From contig CM048853.1 of NCBI GenBank assembly GCA_026545225.1, positions 42,362,755 to 42,426,754 of the forward strand: a stretch of DNA of 64,000 nt, in the 5' to 3' direction. A model generated the notes under the pieces. The model was not told where the DNA came from, searched no databases, and was given only the letters and a program-made list of their open reading frames with translations. The position numbers were made by a program, and so were the translations under genes. Positions 1 through 17,617 of the stretch are shown here, one piece after another (within the stretch, counting starts at the first letter, position 1; each line of letters starts with the position of its first letter). The DNA comes from Cornus controversa. Taxonomy: Eukaryota > Streptophyta > Magnoliopsida > Cornales > Cornaceae.

Positions 1-117
1 TAAGAATGGTCATTCCCTTAGAATGAAAATTCATTATATAATTAAACCTGTGGAATGGCTATTCCATTTCCAGTAAGATTAAAAAAAATTCATATTACCA
101 AAACATCTTTCACCTCC

Positions 118-510
118 ACCACACCACCACCACCACTTTCACCACCACGCCGGCTTTACCACCACCACCATCATTACCACCGACTCTACCACCACCGCCA
201 TTGCCACCTCCACCTCCACATCACCATCTTCCTACTCCACCACCCCACCACTTCCATGTCGCAACCTTCCTACTCTACCACCTCCATATCGCCACCTTCC
301 TCCACCACCACCACCACTACCAATACTGTCACCCCTACCATACTGTTGGCACCACCTCCACATTGCCACCACGCACCACCGCCACCTTCCTCCACCACCA
401 CACCACCACCTTCACCGCCACCCCCACCATACCACTAGCACCACTTCCATATCACCACTACCACCACCCAAACCGCACCACCACCACATCGCCACCTTCC
501 TCCACCGTTA
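118..510. repeat. CCA/CAC/CCT-rich imperfect simple repeat, left part
   Basis: The stretch is built almost wholly from CCA, CAC, CCT and TCC triplets, with a recurring phrase close to GCCACCTTCCTCCACCACC. Several frames stay open and read as His-, Pro- or Thr-rich strings; I treat these as repeat artefacts. The same phrase resumes at 993, so the TRIM at 533-992 seems to sit inside one repeat tract. Confidence 0.8.
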
Positions 511-532
511 TATAATAGCCCACTCCACCACT

Positions 533-992
533 TGTGGGCGAGTGCGAGAGACACTGGGCGAGCTACCACACTGACAAGCAATAGGATGCTCAATCTCACA
601 TCGCCTGGGTGTTTTTCTCCAAATGTTATGAGACCTTTTAGGATAAAATTCAAGAACAAAATCGTGCAGACTTGGCTAAAAATGGATAACATCATACCAT
701 GTGGTGGAGTGGGCTGTTATAGATGGTATCAGAGTCGAAGCCTGGCTGAAAGTGTGCCGACGAGAACGTCGGGCCTCTTAGGGGGGTGGGTTGTGGTGAC
801 CTTTGTGGGCGGGTGCGAAAGACACTAGGCGAACTACCACACTGGTAGGCTACAGGGTGCTCAATGCTATATCACCTGGGTGTTTCTCTCCAAATGGTAT
901 GAGGCCTTTTAGGGTAAAACCCAATAACAAAATTGTGTGGTTTTAACCCAAAGCGGACAATATCATACTATGTGGTGGAGTGGACTATTACA
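533..992 (+). mobile_element. TRIM (miniature LTR retroelement) with two LTRs and a ~70-bp interior
   Basis: Two closely similar direct repeats (about 533-721 and 792-992) share a TGTGGGCG start region, a CTCAAT...TCGCCTGGGTG segment, a GGTATGAGGCCTTTTAGGGTAAAA-like core and a GTGGTGGAGTGG...TTAC/TA end. Between them lie only about 70 bases: a primer-binding site TGGTATCAGAGT at 724-735, matching the initiator tRNA-Met 3' end, and a purine tract with GGGGGGTGGG before the second LTR. This is the plan of a TRIM, a non-coding element mobilised in trans. The 5' edge of the first LTR is damaged: bases 510-530 read as an inverted copy of the LTR end. No clean target duplication is visible. The same family recurs at 62304-62849 and, diverged, at 47390-48932. 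Confidence 0.8.
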
Positions 993-1180
993 GCCACCTT
1001 CCTCCACCACCTCCACATCGCCTCCTTCCTCCATCGCCATCACCACCACCACCACCACCACCACCACATCACCACATTCCTTCACCACCTCCACCACCAC
1101 CCCCACCACCTCCACCACCACATCGTCACCACCACCTCCACCATCATCACACCCATATCACCACCTTCCCCACCACTACA
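993..1180. repeat. CCA/CAC-rich simple repeat, right part
   Basis: This continues the CCA-rich tract after the TRIM and includes a run of CCA/CAC triplets near 1040-1075 and again at 1090-1145. Overlapping open frames are an effect of the triplet repeat and do not indicate a gene. Confidence 0.8.
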
Positions 1181-1229
1181 CATTTGTTGATTTAATTTAT
1201 TTATCACTAAGAGGGGTATTTTAGAGAAT

Positions 1230-1371
1230 TTGATTTATAATTTATTTCATTCCTACCTTATTTATATTTGCAACTAAATAATAGAATGAGAATGACCATT
1301 CTATTCCATTCTCATTTTCATTCCATTCTCAGTTGCATTTCATTCCTTTCCATTCCCACGTACCAAATGTA
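1230..1371. mobile_element. Possible right end of an element whose left end is outside the window
   Basis: Bases 1280-1371 repeat ATTCC/ATTCTC phrases and end in a CCCACGTACCAAATG motif. The first 75 bases of the window carry related GGAATGG...ATTCCATT phrases. This could be a MITE-like or hAT-like element enclosing the CCA tract and the TRIM. Without the left end the terminal repeat cannot be confirmed. Confidence 0.3.
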
Positions 1372-2189
1372 GTGTTAGAGTTTTGGTATTTTAATTTATA
1401 AAAATGTAATTTAGTATCTTTAGTACTCCCTTTGTCCTATAAAAAAGAGTCCTTTTTCGGAACTCGACTTCTTAAGAGTGTATTGTTTAATGTTTTTTTT
1501 ATTGTAAGTGAAGTGAATGGATTCTTGAGTTTACTCTTCTAAAATTTTGACTTGAATTAGTGATGGGTCAATTAGTCTATGGTGAGTCCACAATAGAGGG
1601 TAAATTAGGAATGTTAAAAAATATGATGCATTGAATTTTGAAATGGAATAACTATTTTAGAACAGCCAAAAATGAAAAGATGAACACTTATTTTTGAACC
1701 AAGGGAGTACTACATAGGAGTAATGAATTAATTATGCAATATAAACTTGACAAAATGAGACAAGATAGGGTACCTATCCTCATTCTCGCCTACACCCTCA
1801 CAGGATTTCATATTTTCATGCCGACCTCAATAAACTATCCCAAATCCGTTCTAATATGAGCAAGTACCGTCTAGAACGGGATAATTTGACACCCCTAGTC
1901 AGGACATATCACTAAATTGATCAGTTCCCAACCCATTCCCAGTTTCCCACTGCATACAGATGAGTTTTGGAGCAAGTGTTTTGGTAATTTGATTGTGTCA
2001 TCAAGGTATGATAACTGAATATTAATTTCAATTATAAAAATGAAGAGTCTGAAAAGTTAAAAAGAAAAGATAAAAGTGGTCCCAAAGGAAGGCAATTGAA
2101 TATTGTCACGCCCACGCCACCACATGCAGATAGGTTAATGAGGTTTTCTAAATTTTCCTGAGTTCAGTTGAGAGGCCCAATAACGGAAG

Positions 2190-2235
<46 letters not shown>

Positions 2236-4114
2236 TGGTTCTGTCTCTCACTCTCTCTCTCTCTGTGGTTCTGTCTCTCTCTCTCTCTCTCAACATGCAT
2301 TGTAACGTAAGCATCAAACATTAACCAAAAAGAGTGTAAAACAGGAGTCTATGGGGGGACCATGCTGCTTGAGTCCTTAGGTCTTGCACAAGGTTCACAT
2401 AAAATTAAATTTAAAGAAACAAAAAGGCAAACAGCATCTAAGCCTATCAAAATCATTTCTCTCTCTCCTCTCTCTGTGATGCATTAATTTACTCCATTAA
2501 TTGTTTATTGCAACTTTAGTTTGTTAAGTGATGGTAACATTTTAAATTTTTAAATAAGAATGGCCATTTGTTGAATGCTTCCTAGTCTTTCATCTGATTG
2601 GTTTCAGTTATACATCAGTGGCAATTATCAAAGTCACCAAGGATTAGGTAACATTTGGAGCATTAGTCTGTAAAGTGCTCCATCTGACTTTGGCCATTAA
2701 GAAAATCATATGTTTTGTTGATCTTTAGTTTGCTTTGATTTGGACTTTCTGTTCCATTTCATTTTATATGTTCCCCATAGAAATGGATCCATGTGTAAAC
2801 ATGTACATGCAGAATCAAAAACTAATGCCTGTCATTACAAATTGTTGATAAATTATGGCACGAGGGAGAATATTATTCAGACTTAACAGTCTAATAAAGA
2901 ATTCTAACCGATTGTTGAAAATTAAAGTTTTTATCTTTAATGAATACGACTACTCTTTTTGGTTATAATATGATGTCTCAAAATCATTATTATTACCATA
3001 AAAAACTAATTATACCTTAGCATTCATTTAACGTAAGAATGACAATTTATCCCGTCTCACTTTAATAACGCATGAAATGGGTTTCGAGAAAGCTTAAAAA
3101 ATAAGATTGGGTCAATAGATTAAATAAGAAGAGAAAATAAATATGATCTCGGTCAATCACAGAAAGATGGATAACCTAACGTGTCAAAAAAAATTTTAAC
3201 TTTTTGATTGTGTCTTTTATGTCATACTGTAACCATATAATAATAATTTCTCGGAAAGAAACCCTAGTTACGGGAAACTTCCATTTACTCAGTGAGTCAG
3301 TGTACTCTTTTTATGGGGCATTGGGGCCCAATGACATGCAAGGCCATTAGTATTCATGGAAAAGGTCAGTGTGCATTAAAAACAAAACAAAAACAAAAAG
3401 AAAAAAGTGAGAGAAAAATAGAGGGTTACTAACTTTTAAGGTACACCTATGACCTATATTAGTTGGAAAAATTATTAAAGCCACGATAAAACCTCAATTA
3501 TTTAAACTTATTGAGTTCAGATTTCATCTCCTTTTATCATTGAAATAAGTGGATTTTTATGGGAAATAACAAAATTTAGTCTCATAACTCTCTCCAAAAA
3601 TAAGAGGGTGAATTTGATTAATTTCTATATTATGTTATATTATTTATATGTATATTTAAATAAATGATACGTGGTCCTTGACTTGCTAATTGCTATGGAG
3701 GATGAACCCACTACTTACATTATGGGCCTGCAATCCTGAAATGCTTTTCCAACGTTCTGACTATTTTAAGCCTACTCTATTTTGGGCTTCAAATTTATTG
3801 GGCTTAGCTTGTCAGAGTGATTTTAGTGCTTTATTCCCCACAAAACTTTAATACAATAAGGCCGACTCAACCCGCTCAACTTTCCCTTTTGAGAAGAAGA
3901 AATCGTACCATCTAGACTGATGTTCATTCTTGTTTGCACTCTTGCGGGTGAGTTGTCATGCACTCTTAGCGATATGAAATTTGAGTCTAACTTTGTATTC
4001 GAAAGTACTTGGAAATATCACTATAGTTAAACAATCTTGATTTTGTTTGATTGGATCAGATTATTTTGATGATGTTATTTGCTTAGTTTAAATGTGGAAC
4101 TCCTTCTCTCAAAG
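1372..4114. other. Gene-free AT-rich intergenic DNA
   Basis: No coding pattern of a known family is seen on either strand. The notable content is the CT microsatellite at 2192-2290; the rest is AT-rich unique-looking sequence. Confidence 0.6.
2192..2290. repeat. (CT)n microsatellite, interrupted
   Basis: Two CT/TC runs are separated by a repeated GGTTCTGTCTCT phrase. The tract is likely length-variable between individuals. Confidence 0.9.
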
Positions 4115-4227
4115 GTCTCAAAACTTGGATTTGCCTCACTGGGCTCCTTAATGATCCTGTGCCAAAAGAGGATGGCATTCATGCCCTAATCAAGGAAGCA
4201 TTCAATAGAAGAATTTTACATGATTCT
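4115..4227 (+). pseudogene. Relic of AKR exon 2
   Basis: The stretch opens after a CAAAG acceptor-like site with codons for V-S-K-L-G-F, the same opening as exon 2 of the four AKR copies downstream. After a deletion and frame change it continues as D-P-V-P-K-E-D-G-I-H-A-L-I-K-E-A-F-N, matching the [16 protein letters not shown] region of AKR-4, then decays before the D-T-S-D-x-Y-G motif. The Cys-Met-Gly segment is lost and the frame is broken. No other AKR exon is visible nearby. It is the remnant of an extra, older AKR copy at the left edge of the array and resembles AKR-4 more than AKR-1. Confidence 0.75.
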
Positions 4228-4271
4228 AGTTTAATTTTATGATAATTCTTAGCTTAAATTGAAAATTGAGT

Positions 4272-4505
4272 AAAATAATTGAATTGTTTTACAAAATTTA
4301 TTCACCCCCTTCTAGGTCTGAATCAGTGGACGTTACACAACTCTTCATTAAAATCTTGAATTCTGGTCATCTAGCTTGACCAAAATAATTGAATTGTTCT
4401 ACAAAATTTATTCACCCCCTTCTAAATTTGAATCAATGGACGTTACCGAACTCTTCGTCAAAGTCTTGAATTCCGGTCCTTAGCACTTTCAATTGGTATC
4501 AGAGT
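4272..4505 (+). mobile_element. Copia-like LTR end with primer-binding site and internal 110-bp duplication
   Basis: A unit of about 110 bp, containing TTATTCACCCCCTTCTA, is present twice in tandem (from 4272 and from 4382). It is followed by TTTCAATTGGTATCAGAGT, so TGGTATCAGAGT (4494-4505) stands where a Ty1/copia primer-binding site would. No gag-pol coding is seen downstream and no second LTR is recognised, so this is a truncated remnant just after the AKR exon relic. Confidence 0.5.
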
Positions 4506-7084
4506 GAGTTGCTCCAACTCTAACTCCAAAAGCTAGACAACTGCCTTTATATGGTGTGTTTGGGTGAAGCACAAGTAAAATTGCAGCTGATTTCTCAAAG
4601 TTAACTGACAGACCAGAAATCATTCTATATTGTAATAACAGCTCCTTTTACCCTGGTCACCTCAGTCTGGTTTGTTTTGCAGAACAATATGGAATCATGA
4701 GCAAAAAGTATGTGTGATGGTCAAGAGTTCCATTATATGGTGTGTTTGGGTGAAGCAAAGAAACATGAGAATACAAGTAAAGATTTGCTTTTTGGAATTG
4801 GCATGAGTACAGTCCAGCTCTCTGATGGCAGCACTAATTGAAATCAATTATTGTTGCTTTCACAAAATTTTATTCTAGGACTCAATTATTGTTACTTCCA
4901 AGTTCAAAAGTTAACTTCAGATGCTGGCATTGAAGGGTTGAGCCTGAGACTATTTTTAAGTTCGTTAATTGGACCTTTCTGTACTTATTTTCGGATCAGA
5001 AAAGTGAAGCAACCAAAATAAAGGCAGAATTAGCTTGAATCAAGATAATTGCTTAACACACACAGAGAAAGAGAGAGAGAGAGAGGGAAAAAAAAAGAAG
5101 GAAAAGAACCCGAAAAATCAATTTCTATTTGCTTTTATTTTTTGAAAATATCTTTTCCCACGAAAGAAGATTTCATGTTGTGCACATGTAAAGGGTGGAG
5201 ATTACTCCACGGATTCAGATTCGGATCCCCTCCTGTGTAGGGGATTATATGCACTCATATTATACTAATGCAACAATTTTATATCGTAATAAAACACAAT
5301 TATATCACAAAAATTGCAACACTCATTAATTCAAGAATTTAACACATTTACATAGTTGTTGCATTTACGATTTAAAACCGTTGCCTCTTGGATCACTTGG
5401 TCACACAGTGACACAGGACCAAAACTAAACAAGAGTATCATGTTTCGCCCCCACACAGGGATGTGATCCCCATCCTATGTAGGTGATGTCCACACTCTCC
5501 TAGAAACACAGTACCGTATTGCGCACAGGATTGAATCCGAGTTCAATATATACCTCTCTATTTGCCAGAAACATGTCCAACGCTCTCTATTTTAAATCAC
5601 AGTTCCTTTACATCCAGAGCTCAAGTCTCTTAAGGTTTTTTTTTTCCCTTCAACGAGGGCTCAGGTAAGGTATCAATATGGTCATGCCAAGACAATGGGG
5701 CCAAAATTAGCATTAGGCTTGTTTGCTTTTCTTTAATTTTAAAACATCAGTGTAATCTAATCTAATAGGCTTGTATTTTTTTAAGTTCATAAGACTTTGA
5801 TAGGAGTGAAATAAAACATTGCATTTAATCATCTAAGAATAAAATATTCTGAATTCCACAATATATGCCACATATTCCTCCACTCCTTTTTTTTTTTTTT
5901 TTTTTGTTAATCCTGAAATCACAAATCATAGAACATCAAACCATAAGATTCAACAAAAGAGACAAGAAAAGGCTTCACAACGAACAAAAGAAGAGCAAGG
6001 AGGCACTGCCAGTGCCACCCGAATGCCACGCATGCCAATCATGGCTAACCACCGAGCAAGGTAACTTCGATGCATCTCCGTCACCTCAGCCACCATCCAT
6101 TGAATCCATCACCACACTCAAAAAGGAATGAGAATTGCCGGAACAAACCAAAACGAAGCGTGCAAAACCAAACCACAAAATCCAAATCTTTGAAAGTTTT
6201 TTTTTTTTTTCCCGCACCCTTGATATGTGAATTTATTAAGTTATTTACTAAGGGAGCTGATATTGACTCTCCACTAATATTCTTAAGCGCTCCACTTTTT
6301 TTTTTCTTTAAAATATTATTACAAAAGAAAGAAAAAAAATTATTGAACTTGTTAAAACAAACAATATGAAAAAATCTCAGGAATCTATGAATTATTAAAT
6401 GCTTCTAATTCTCGTGGTAATGACAATTTTTTTTCTCAGAACATATTTTTTGAGTTGTTTTTGAAAATAATAACTTAAGAAAGTATTGATAATTAGGATA
6501 AAAAGGTGTATGTGATTAGGATAAAAAAATATTTGAATTGAAATTAAATTTTATATTAATGAATAAAACATATTTATAACATTAAATTAAAAGCAAAACA
6601 ATCTCTACAATGCATAGTAATATTTAATTGAATTAAAAAATCAAAGGAAAATCAAGTTTTTTTTTTTTTTTGAAGGGTGAGAAAAACCTAATTTTACTTA
6701 AATAGAAACTCTATTATATAATCCAATAAATAAGTCAAAAAAAAAATTGTTTACTTTAAGTTGGAAACTTTTAAAATTTATATTATTGTGTGAATAAATT
6801 TACTTTTAATTATTATATAATAAATTTTACATATAGTGTGTGTGTGTGTATATATATGTATACCATGTGTAATTTTAATATGAGAATGAATTCAAGTGTT
6901 TTGACTTTAATAAAAAATAATAATTATTATGGTATTAAAAATGTAATAATCAAATATTTTGTAATTTAGAAATTCTTTTATAAATTTTATTTAAAAAAAA
7001 AGAGTAGATCCTCTCACGTCATCGATGAAGCAAATATTAGCCGCCTTTAATAACTATTAAGCAAAGCATGAAATAGAGACCAAG
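4506..7084. other. Gene-free intergenic DNA
   Basis: A 20-base phrase with TATGGTGTGTTTGGGTG occurs near 4550 and again near 4737. Otherwise the stretch is AT-rich with long A and T runs (for example 5887-5905 and 6657-6671). No coding region, RNA gene or complete mobile element can be supported. Confidence 0.5.
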
Positions 7085-7480
7085 TTTGATTGAGACCCGA
7101 TTTGATTCAATACCTAATCAATGACTTTTTATTACAAAAGTAATTTAAATTAAAAAATGAATTAGATATCGAAGTGTCAGGAAAAAATTGAGTTCAACCA
7201 CAGATCTGATCCAATCTAAATCTCATTTACCAAGTTTCTACAATTTATTTAGATTATGTCAGTTAAGTTTGAATTCAACTATAAAGCATTGCACTGAGAT
7301 GTAAATTTAAATTTACACTTATTTTATGTCCTTTTCAAGGAACAAGTCTAGATATTATAGAAAATAATTAAGTGGTTGTTAAACTAGGTGAAGCTCAATG
7401 GTCATTTGTAGTATTGACAAAATACCTTTAATAGGTCCCACTGTGGAATAAAGTGGATATATAACAACTTTAACTTGTCA
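7085..7480. repeat. Recurring intergenic block, copy upstream of AKR-1
   Basis: The block starts with GATTGAGACCCGATTTGATTC and later has AAGTGTCA, GAGTTCAACCA, a CATTGCA...GATGTAAAT motif, AGCTAGGTG-like sequence and ATACCTTTAATAGGTCC. Related blocks lie at 19155-19450, 26480-27010 and 40040-40310, each in the spacer before the next AKR copy. It is part of the duplicated unit and not a separate gene. Confidence 0.65.
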
Positions 7481-7492
7481 CATTCCATTACA

Positions 7493-7529
<37 letters not shown>

Positions 7530-7585
7530 ACATAAAAGCTTGATGTAATAAAGACGAACAACTTGAGTGCAAGTGCAGCCGTAGT

Positions 7586-7808
7586 CACAACTCACAAGCA
7601 TACATTACTGTATATATATATATATATATATAAAAAGGTAAATTATCCAACGGCTCATGAAGTTTCTACAAATTATTTACGTATAAAACTATTTTAAATC
7701 ACAACTCACAAGCATACATTACTGTATATATATATATATATATAAAAAGGTAAATTATCCAACGGCTCATGAAGTTTCTACAAATTATTTACGTATAAAA
7801 CTATTTTA
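7586..7808. repeat. Tandem duplication of a ~114-bp unit
   Basis: Two nearly identical copies (7586-7699 and 7700-7808) each carry CACAACTCACAAGCATAC, a (TA)n tract, and AACGGCTCATGAAGTTTC. They differ mainly in TA-tract length, which suggests a recent local duplication. Confidence 0.85.
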
Positions 7809-8450
7809 AAAAAGTGTGGTCAACTTTTGTCAAAATTTTGCATAATCACTTTGACCTAACAGGTTAAGTGCATTAGTAGAATAATTTCAATCTTAATAAC
7901 AAAAATACCCTAACATGAATCAAAATTACTTAAATGTTCCTCTTACATAGAAGAAATTAAGAATTCTAATATGCATATTGTCGTTTACCACCGACACCAC
8001 CACCTCCGCCACTATCCCCTTCTACTCAACCGGTCTCTCTCTCCTCCGCCCCCACCCTCCCCAGCCAGTGCAGCCATTATCGACTCTCTCTCTCTCTATC
8101 TCTATCTCTCTCTCTCTCTCTCCTCCACTCCTCCACCATCCTCTCAGTTCTCTGTCAAGAAAAAATCCTTACTGAACATAAATAGTGGTATGCAATCTCA
8201 CACCACTTTCCATCAACAACAAAACCTTTTCCCTCGATCTTCCCAAATTTAGTAACTCCACTACTATTAATAAGTTTAAACACGCATGTTTGCAACCAAT
8301 TTGTGAATACCCAAATCATCAACGAAAGTCATTAAACTCATCTTATACAAAATCCATCACTTAGCTAAACAATTTAACAAATAACTCGTAGTCAACAAAA
8401 AAAAATACACAGACAAATACGTAAACATATACATACATACAATGTCGGGG

Positions 8451-8630
8451 CCAGAGACGGACTAGCGGGGGGCAATTGCTTCCACCGGACTTTTCAATTT
8501 TTGAGTATTATATGATTTTTTTTATATAATTATATAATTTCACCTACTGAAATTTTAAAAAATTCTCAAAGAGACCCAATATTTATTCAAAATTCAAAGA
8601 TTGAAAGTAAATTTCTGACTTTGCCACTGC
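8451..8630. mobile_element. hAT-like MITE remnant
   Basis: The left end reads CAGAGACGGACTAGC and the right end reads TCTGACTTTGCCACTG, whose complement is CAGTGGCAAAGTCAGA. These resemble the CAGnGGCGGAGCnAG termini of many plant hAT-derived MITEs. It is about 180 bp and non-coding. I cannot see a convincing 8-bp target duplication. Confidence 0.4.
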
Positions 8631-9904
8631 ATATATATACATATATACAAAGTCATATATGTATATATATCTTCCACCAACCACCACTTTGCCATCCATC
8701 ATCATACGCCATCTCAAGCTCTCTCTCCTCCCCTAAAACCTGCCAACAAAACCTTAGACTGCTTCTTTTTCACCTTCAGTGGTTGACCCGGCTTTGTTTT
8801 TACTTTTTGCCATAATTAAAAGTTCCCAACTTGCCCTTTTATCCTCACTAAATCTACTATTTCGTCTCCCGGGTGGCAGTGGCGATGACGGCGACCTGAA
8901 TGAGCAAAGGTAGTTGAAGTGGACGAATTGTGCGTTGACGAACGAGCTGTTAAAGCACCCGATTGGGGTGAATCTTCTCACTAATGTGTTCAATAAGGCA
9001 GCGACGACGTTTTTGGGAAAGTGATGAGTTGATTAGAACGTATAGTGGCAAAAAAGAATAGGGTTGTCACCAGATTGTGGTGGTTCTTTGGGGATTAATC
9101 ATTGTTCAGTTGTGTGTGTGAGTGGAAAGCTAATCGGGTGATTAGATCTTTTAGGGTTATAAGGGTAAAAAAAAAGTAAATTTTTTTTTTTTATGACATA
9201 AGCAATTTTGTTTATTAAAATTAACGGTAAAATGGTACTTTTGCAATTGTCGTACTTAATGTTTCGTTTGATAAGAAGGAAGAAAATTGGATAGAAAGAA
9301 AAGAAGGGATGAATGAGACATTTCTGATAGGATTCTTCCCTTTTTTGTTTGGTTAGATGAAAAAGAAGGAAACGAGATAACACATTACTTTGTTTGTTAG
9401 GAGAAAAAGAAAAGATAGTTGCTAATATTAGATTTATTTAATAATTATGAAGTGTAGTATTGTAATTTAAAATTTCATAATAGTTTTGTTTTTTTTTTTC
9501 TTCCTATCTTCTGTACATATTTGAATGGATGAAATTTTTTAAGGTGTTTATTGCTACTAAAAAAATAATAAAGGTAGATATTTTGCAATTTTTTGATATT
9601 ATAGTTACTTCTGTTCTCTTTCGCACTAGCTCTAATTATTCAGAGAAAATGATGTCTCCTTTTCTTTTTTTCTTTTTCTTTTTTAAGTAACTTCTATGTG
9701 TTTGGACTTGGAGCTGTACACATTTGAATTCAGGCACCATCAATTGTAATTAAATAAAAAAAAAAATAGAACACTATACAATAACATTAAATCAAGTATT
9801 ATATTTATATATATTTTTAAATTGATCATGTAACACTATTAAATAGAGAATGTTCAAACACAAAATAAATATAAGGTAAAGTGCATAAAATTTATCTGCA
9901 GTTT
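8631..9904. other. Gene-free upstream DNA of AKR-1
   Basis: The stretch contains a short TA/CT-rich start, a GC-richer patch at 8860-9025, and purine-rich GAAGAAAA tracts. Bases 9727-9800 match the AKR-3 upstream at 33272-33335, marking the outer limit of promoter homology between the copies. Confidence 0.5.
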
Positions 9905-10503
9905 AAAAAGTGTGCAAAAAACTCTCTTTATATTCATTTTTCTCCCTTGTAGTTTGTATTTGATGCAAATAAATTCTTCTGAGCTAAAAACATTCTTTAA
10001 TATCAATTTTACCCTTTTATCAAAAAATTTTATACACTTTTTTTTTTCAACAATAACATTTTTATTCCTTTTATATATTTTTTTTTGTAAAATATTAATT
10101 TAATTATCAATTAAATATTCTTGTTTTATTATTATTTCGTGTTCCAGCCAAAAAAAAAATTTCACTATTTTTTTTAATTAAAAAAATGGCAATGTTTTAG
10201 AAAAAGGGCATTTTTTTAAACAATGCCAAATGTTTTGTTTTTTTAAATAGTAAAGATTTTTTTTTTGGTTAGGCCACGAAATAATAATAAAACAAGAATA
10301 TTTAAGTTATAATTAAATTAAGATTTTACGAAAAGGTATATAAAAATAAAAAAATGCTATTGTTGGAAAGTGTATAATGAAATTTGGTAGAAGAATAAAA
10401 TTGATATTAAAGAGTGTTTTTAGTTCAGAATGGTTTATTTTGCACTAAATACAAACTACAGTAAAGAGAAGTGAATATGATGAAAATTTTTTGCACATTT
10501 GAT
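9905..10503. mobile_element. ~600-bp foldback (long inverted repeat) element
   Basis: The left arm has, in order, GTGTGCAAAAAACTCTC, TAGTTTGTATTTGATGCAAA, GAGCTAAAAACA and TTTAATATCAATTTTA. The right arm carries the reverse complements in reverse order, ending TTTTTTGCACATTTGA. Arms of roughly 285 bp meet near 10200. It is non-coding. The AKR-3 upstream lacks it, so it inserted in the AKR-1 copy only. Confidence 0.7.
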
Positions 10504-10521
10504 TTAATGTAATGATGTGAT

Positions 10522-11248
10522 TAGGGGTAGAGCTGGATTGCAAAGTGGGGAGGGCTAAAAATACGTGTGTGTGTGTGTGTCTATATATATATACTAGTGT
10601 ATGCCCGTGCCTACAGCACTATCGCGCACTCGCCACCGTAACCGTTAGATGAAGTGATTGTGAGCCGTTGATAGCGAAAGACATTTTGGACCGTCAAATT
10701 CAAGCTTAAATGTAATACAGATATATATATATTTGGATATGAATATGTGTATATAGGCATGATTTCGACATAATTTTTGACAAAACAGACAATGAAATCC
10801 CTAGAGATAATACATTATAAATTTATACCATTGAAGCCGTGCACAACCTATTAGAGCATTGTCTGCGTCTCACCATAGCACCATCACCACCATCTTTTTC
10901 TCCGCAGAATTCAGTTCTTGCAATTTCAAACTCAAAATCTATTTTTCAAAGGAAATTTCAACAAATCCAATATCAAAAAAATTGAGCAAAACCCACACTT
11001 CATCTCTCTCATTCATGTTTTCTCAATATTTCTCTCTCCAGAAAGTTTATAATTTGCATATCCGTTTCTTGTCCAAAGCTGATGCCTTTTAGAAATATTG
11101 CGCACACAATTGCAATGCGACTGTAGAGAAAAAATTTGTCCAAATCAACGTACGGTGGGTTAAGGGACTGGACAGTAATACTAAAAAACATTTTTTATTT
11201 TTTGGGACGTGGGCTATAGCCTATATCCAGGTTAGCCCAGTTCCGCCC
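10522..11248. mobile_element. hAT-like non-autonomous element in the AKR-1 promoter
   Basis: The direct repeat ATGATGTGAT flanks the element (10512-10521 and 11249-11258), consistent with an 8-bp hAT target duplication plus chance bases. The ends resemble hAT termini: GGGGTAGAGCTGG on the left and the complement GGGCGGAACTGGG on the right. The corresponding AKR-3 upstream (near 33390-33420) looks like an unoccupied site. The insert lies about 310 bp upstream of the AKR-1 start codon and carries a Helitron-like end inside it. Confidence 0.65.
10594..10720 (-). mobile_element. Helitron-like 3' terminus (minus strand)
   Basis: Read on the minus strand the segment ends with a GTGC-TGTAG-GCAC hairpin, about nine bases, then CTAG followed by T. 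This is the layout of a Helitron 3' end. A related stretch (TGCCTACAGCACTATC, CGTTAGATGAA, GATATTTTGGACC) occurs at 60226-60330. No matching 5' end was located. Confidence 0.4.
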
Positions 11249-11391
11249 ATGATGTGATATGTTGGCCGAATGTTATATCCTCTAAATAAATGTGTTACAT
11301 TGTTGTTGCGTGCATTCGCTTGCCTGAGACAGCGGGCCAAGAGTATATACTGACTACATTAGTCTACTTGGTATAATCCAACTCTTATGAT

Positions 11392-11495
11392 CACGTAATC
11401 AGTGAAGTCAGCCACCTAGCTTAGTGAAAGCGATAAAATTGGATACTCCACCAAAACATGTTTTATAAGTGTGTGTGTGTGCAATTATATAAATA
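11392..11495 (+). promoter_or_regulatory. AKR-1 proximal promoter with array-shared motifs and TATA box
   Basis: CACGTAATC, GTGAAGTCAGCCACCTAGCTT and ACTCCACCAAAACAT occur in the same order upstream of AKR-2 (20857-20943) and AKR-3 (33468-33540). A TATATAAATA box lies at 11486-11495, 70 bases before the ATG, implying a 5' leader of roughly 45 nt. The leader phrase GGAGAAAGAAGTTTTAACA before the ATG is also shared. Confidence 0.6.
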
Positions 11496-11564
11496 GATGG
11501 TCATGTATATCATTTTTAAAGTGCAAGCTGAGTTCCGGTTTCAAAGGAGAAAGAAGTTTTAACA

Positions 11565-17475
<5,911 letters not shown>

Positions 17476-17611
17476 TGCATCTCCTGAAATGCATCAACTT
17501 GGTGGACAATCATCCATTTACTCCTGCAGATACTGTTGCTTTAGTATGTTTGAGTTTTAATATGTGATATGAGTTGCTCTGTTAACAACAGTATTTGCAT
17601 AATATGATATG

Positions 17612-17617
17612 AATAAG
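17612..17617 (+). terminator. Putative poly(A) signal of AKR-1
   Basis: AATAAG stands about 137 nt after the stop codon in the phrase ATGATATGAATAAGA, which is shared by the 3' flanks of AKR-2, AKR-3 (near 39030) and AKR-4. It is a one-base variant of AATAAA. Confidence 0.4.

Noticed and set aside
724-735. TGGTATCAGAG as part of a tRNA gene
   Set aside because: Here and at 4494, 47559 and 48125 it stands alone after an LTR end, as a primer-binding site. No cloverleaf or A/B boxes surround it.
55-1224. His-, Pro- and Thr-rich open frames in the CCA tract
   Set aside because: They arise in several frames from triplet repeats, have no introns or domains, and overlap a TRIM element.
8912-9024. 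Short open stretch (N-E-L-L-K-H-P-I-G-V-N-L-L) as a gene fragment
   Set aside because: It is preceded by a stop, is under 40 codons, and matches no family I recognise.
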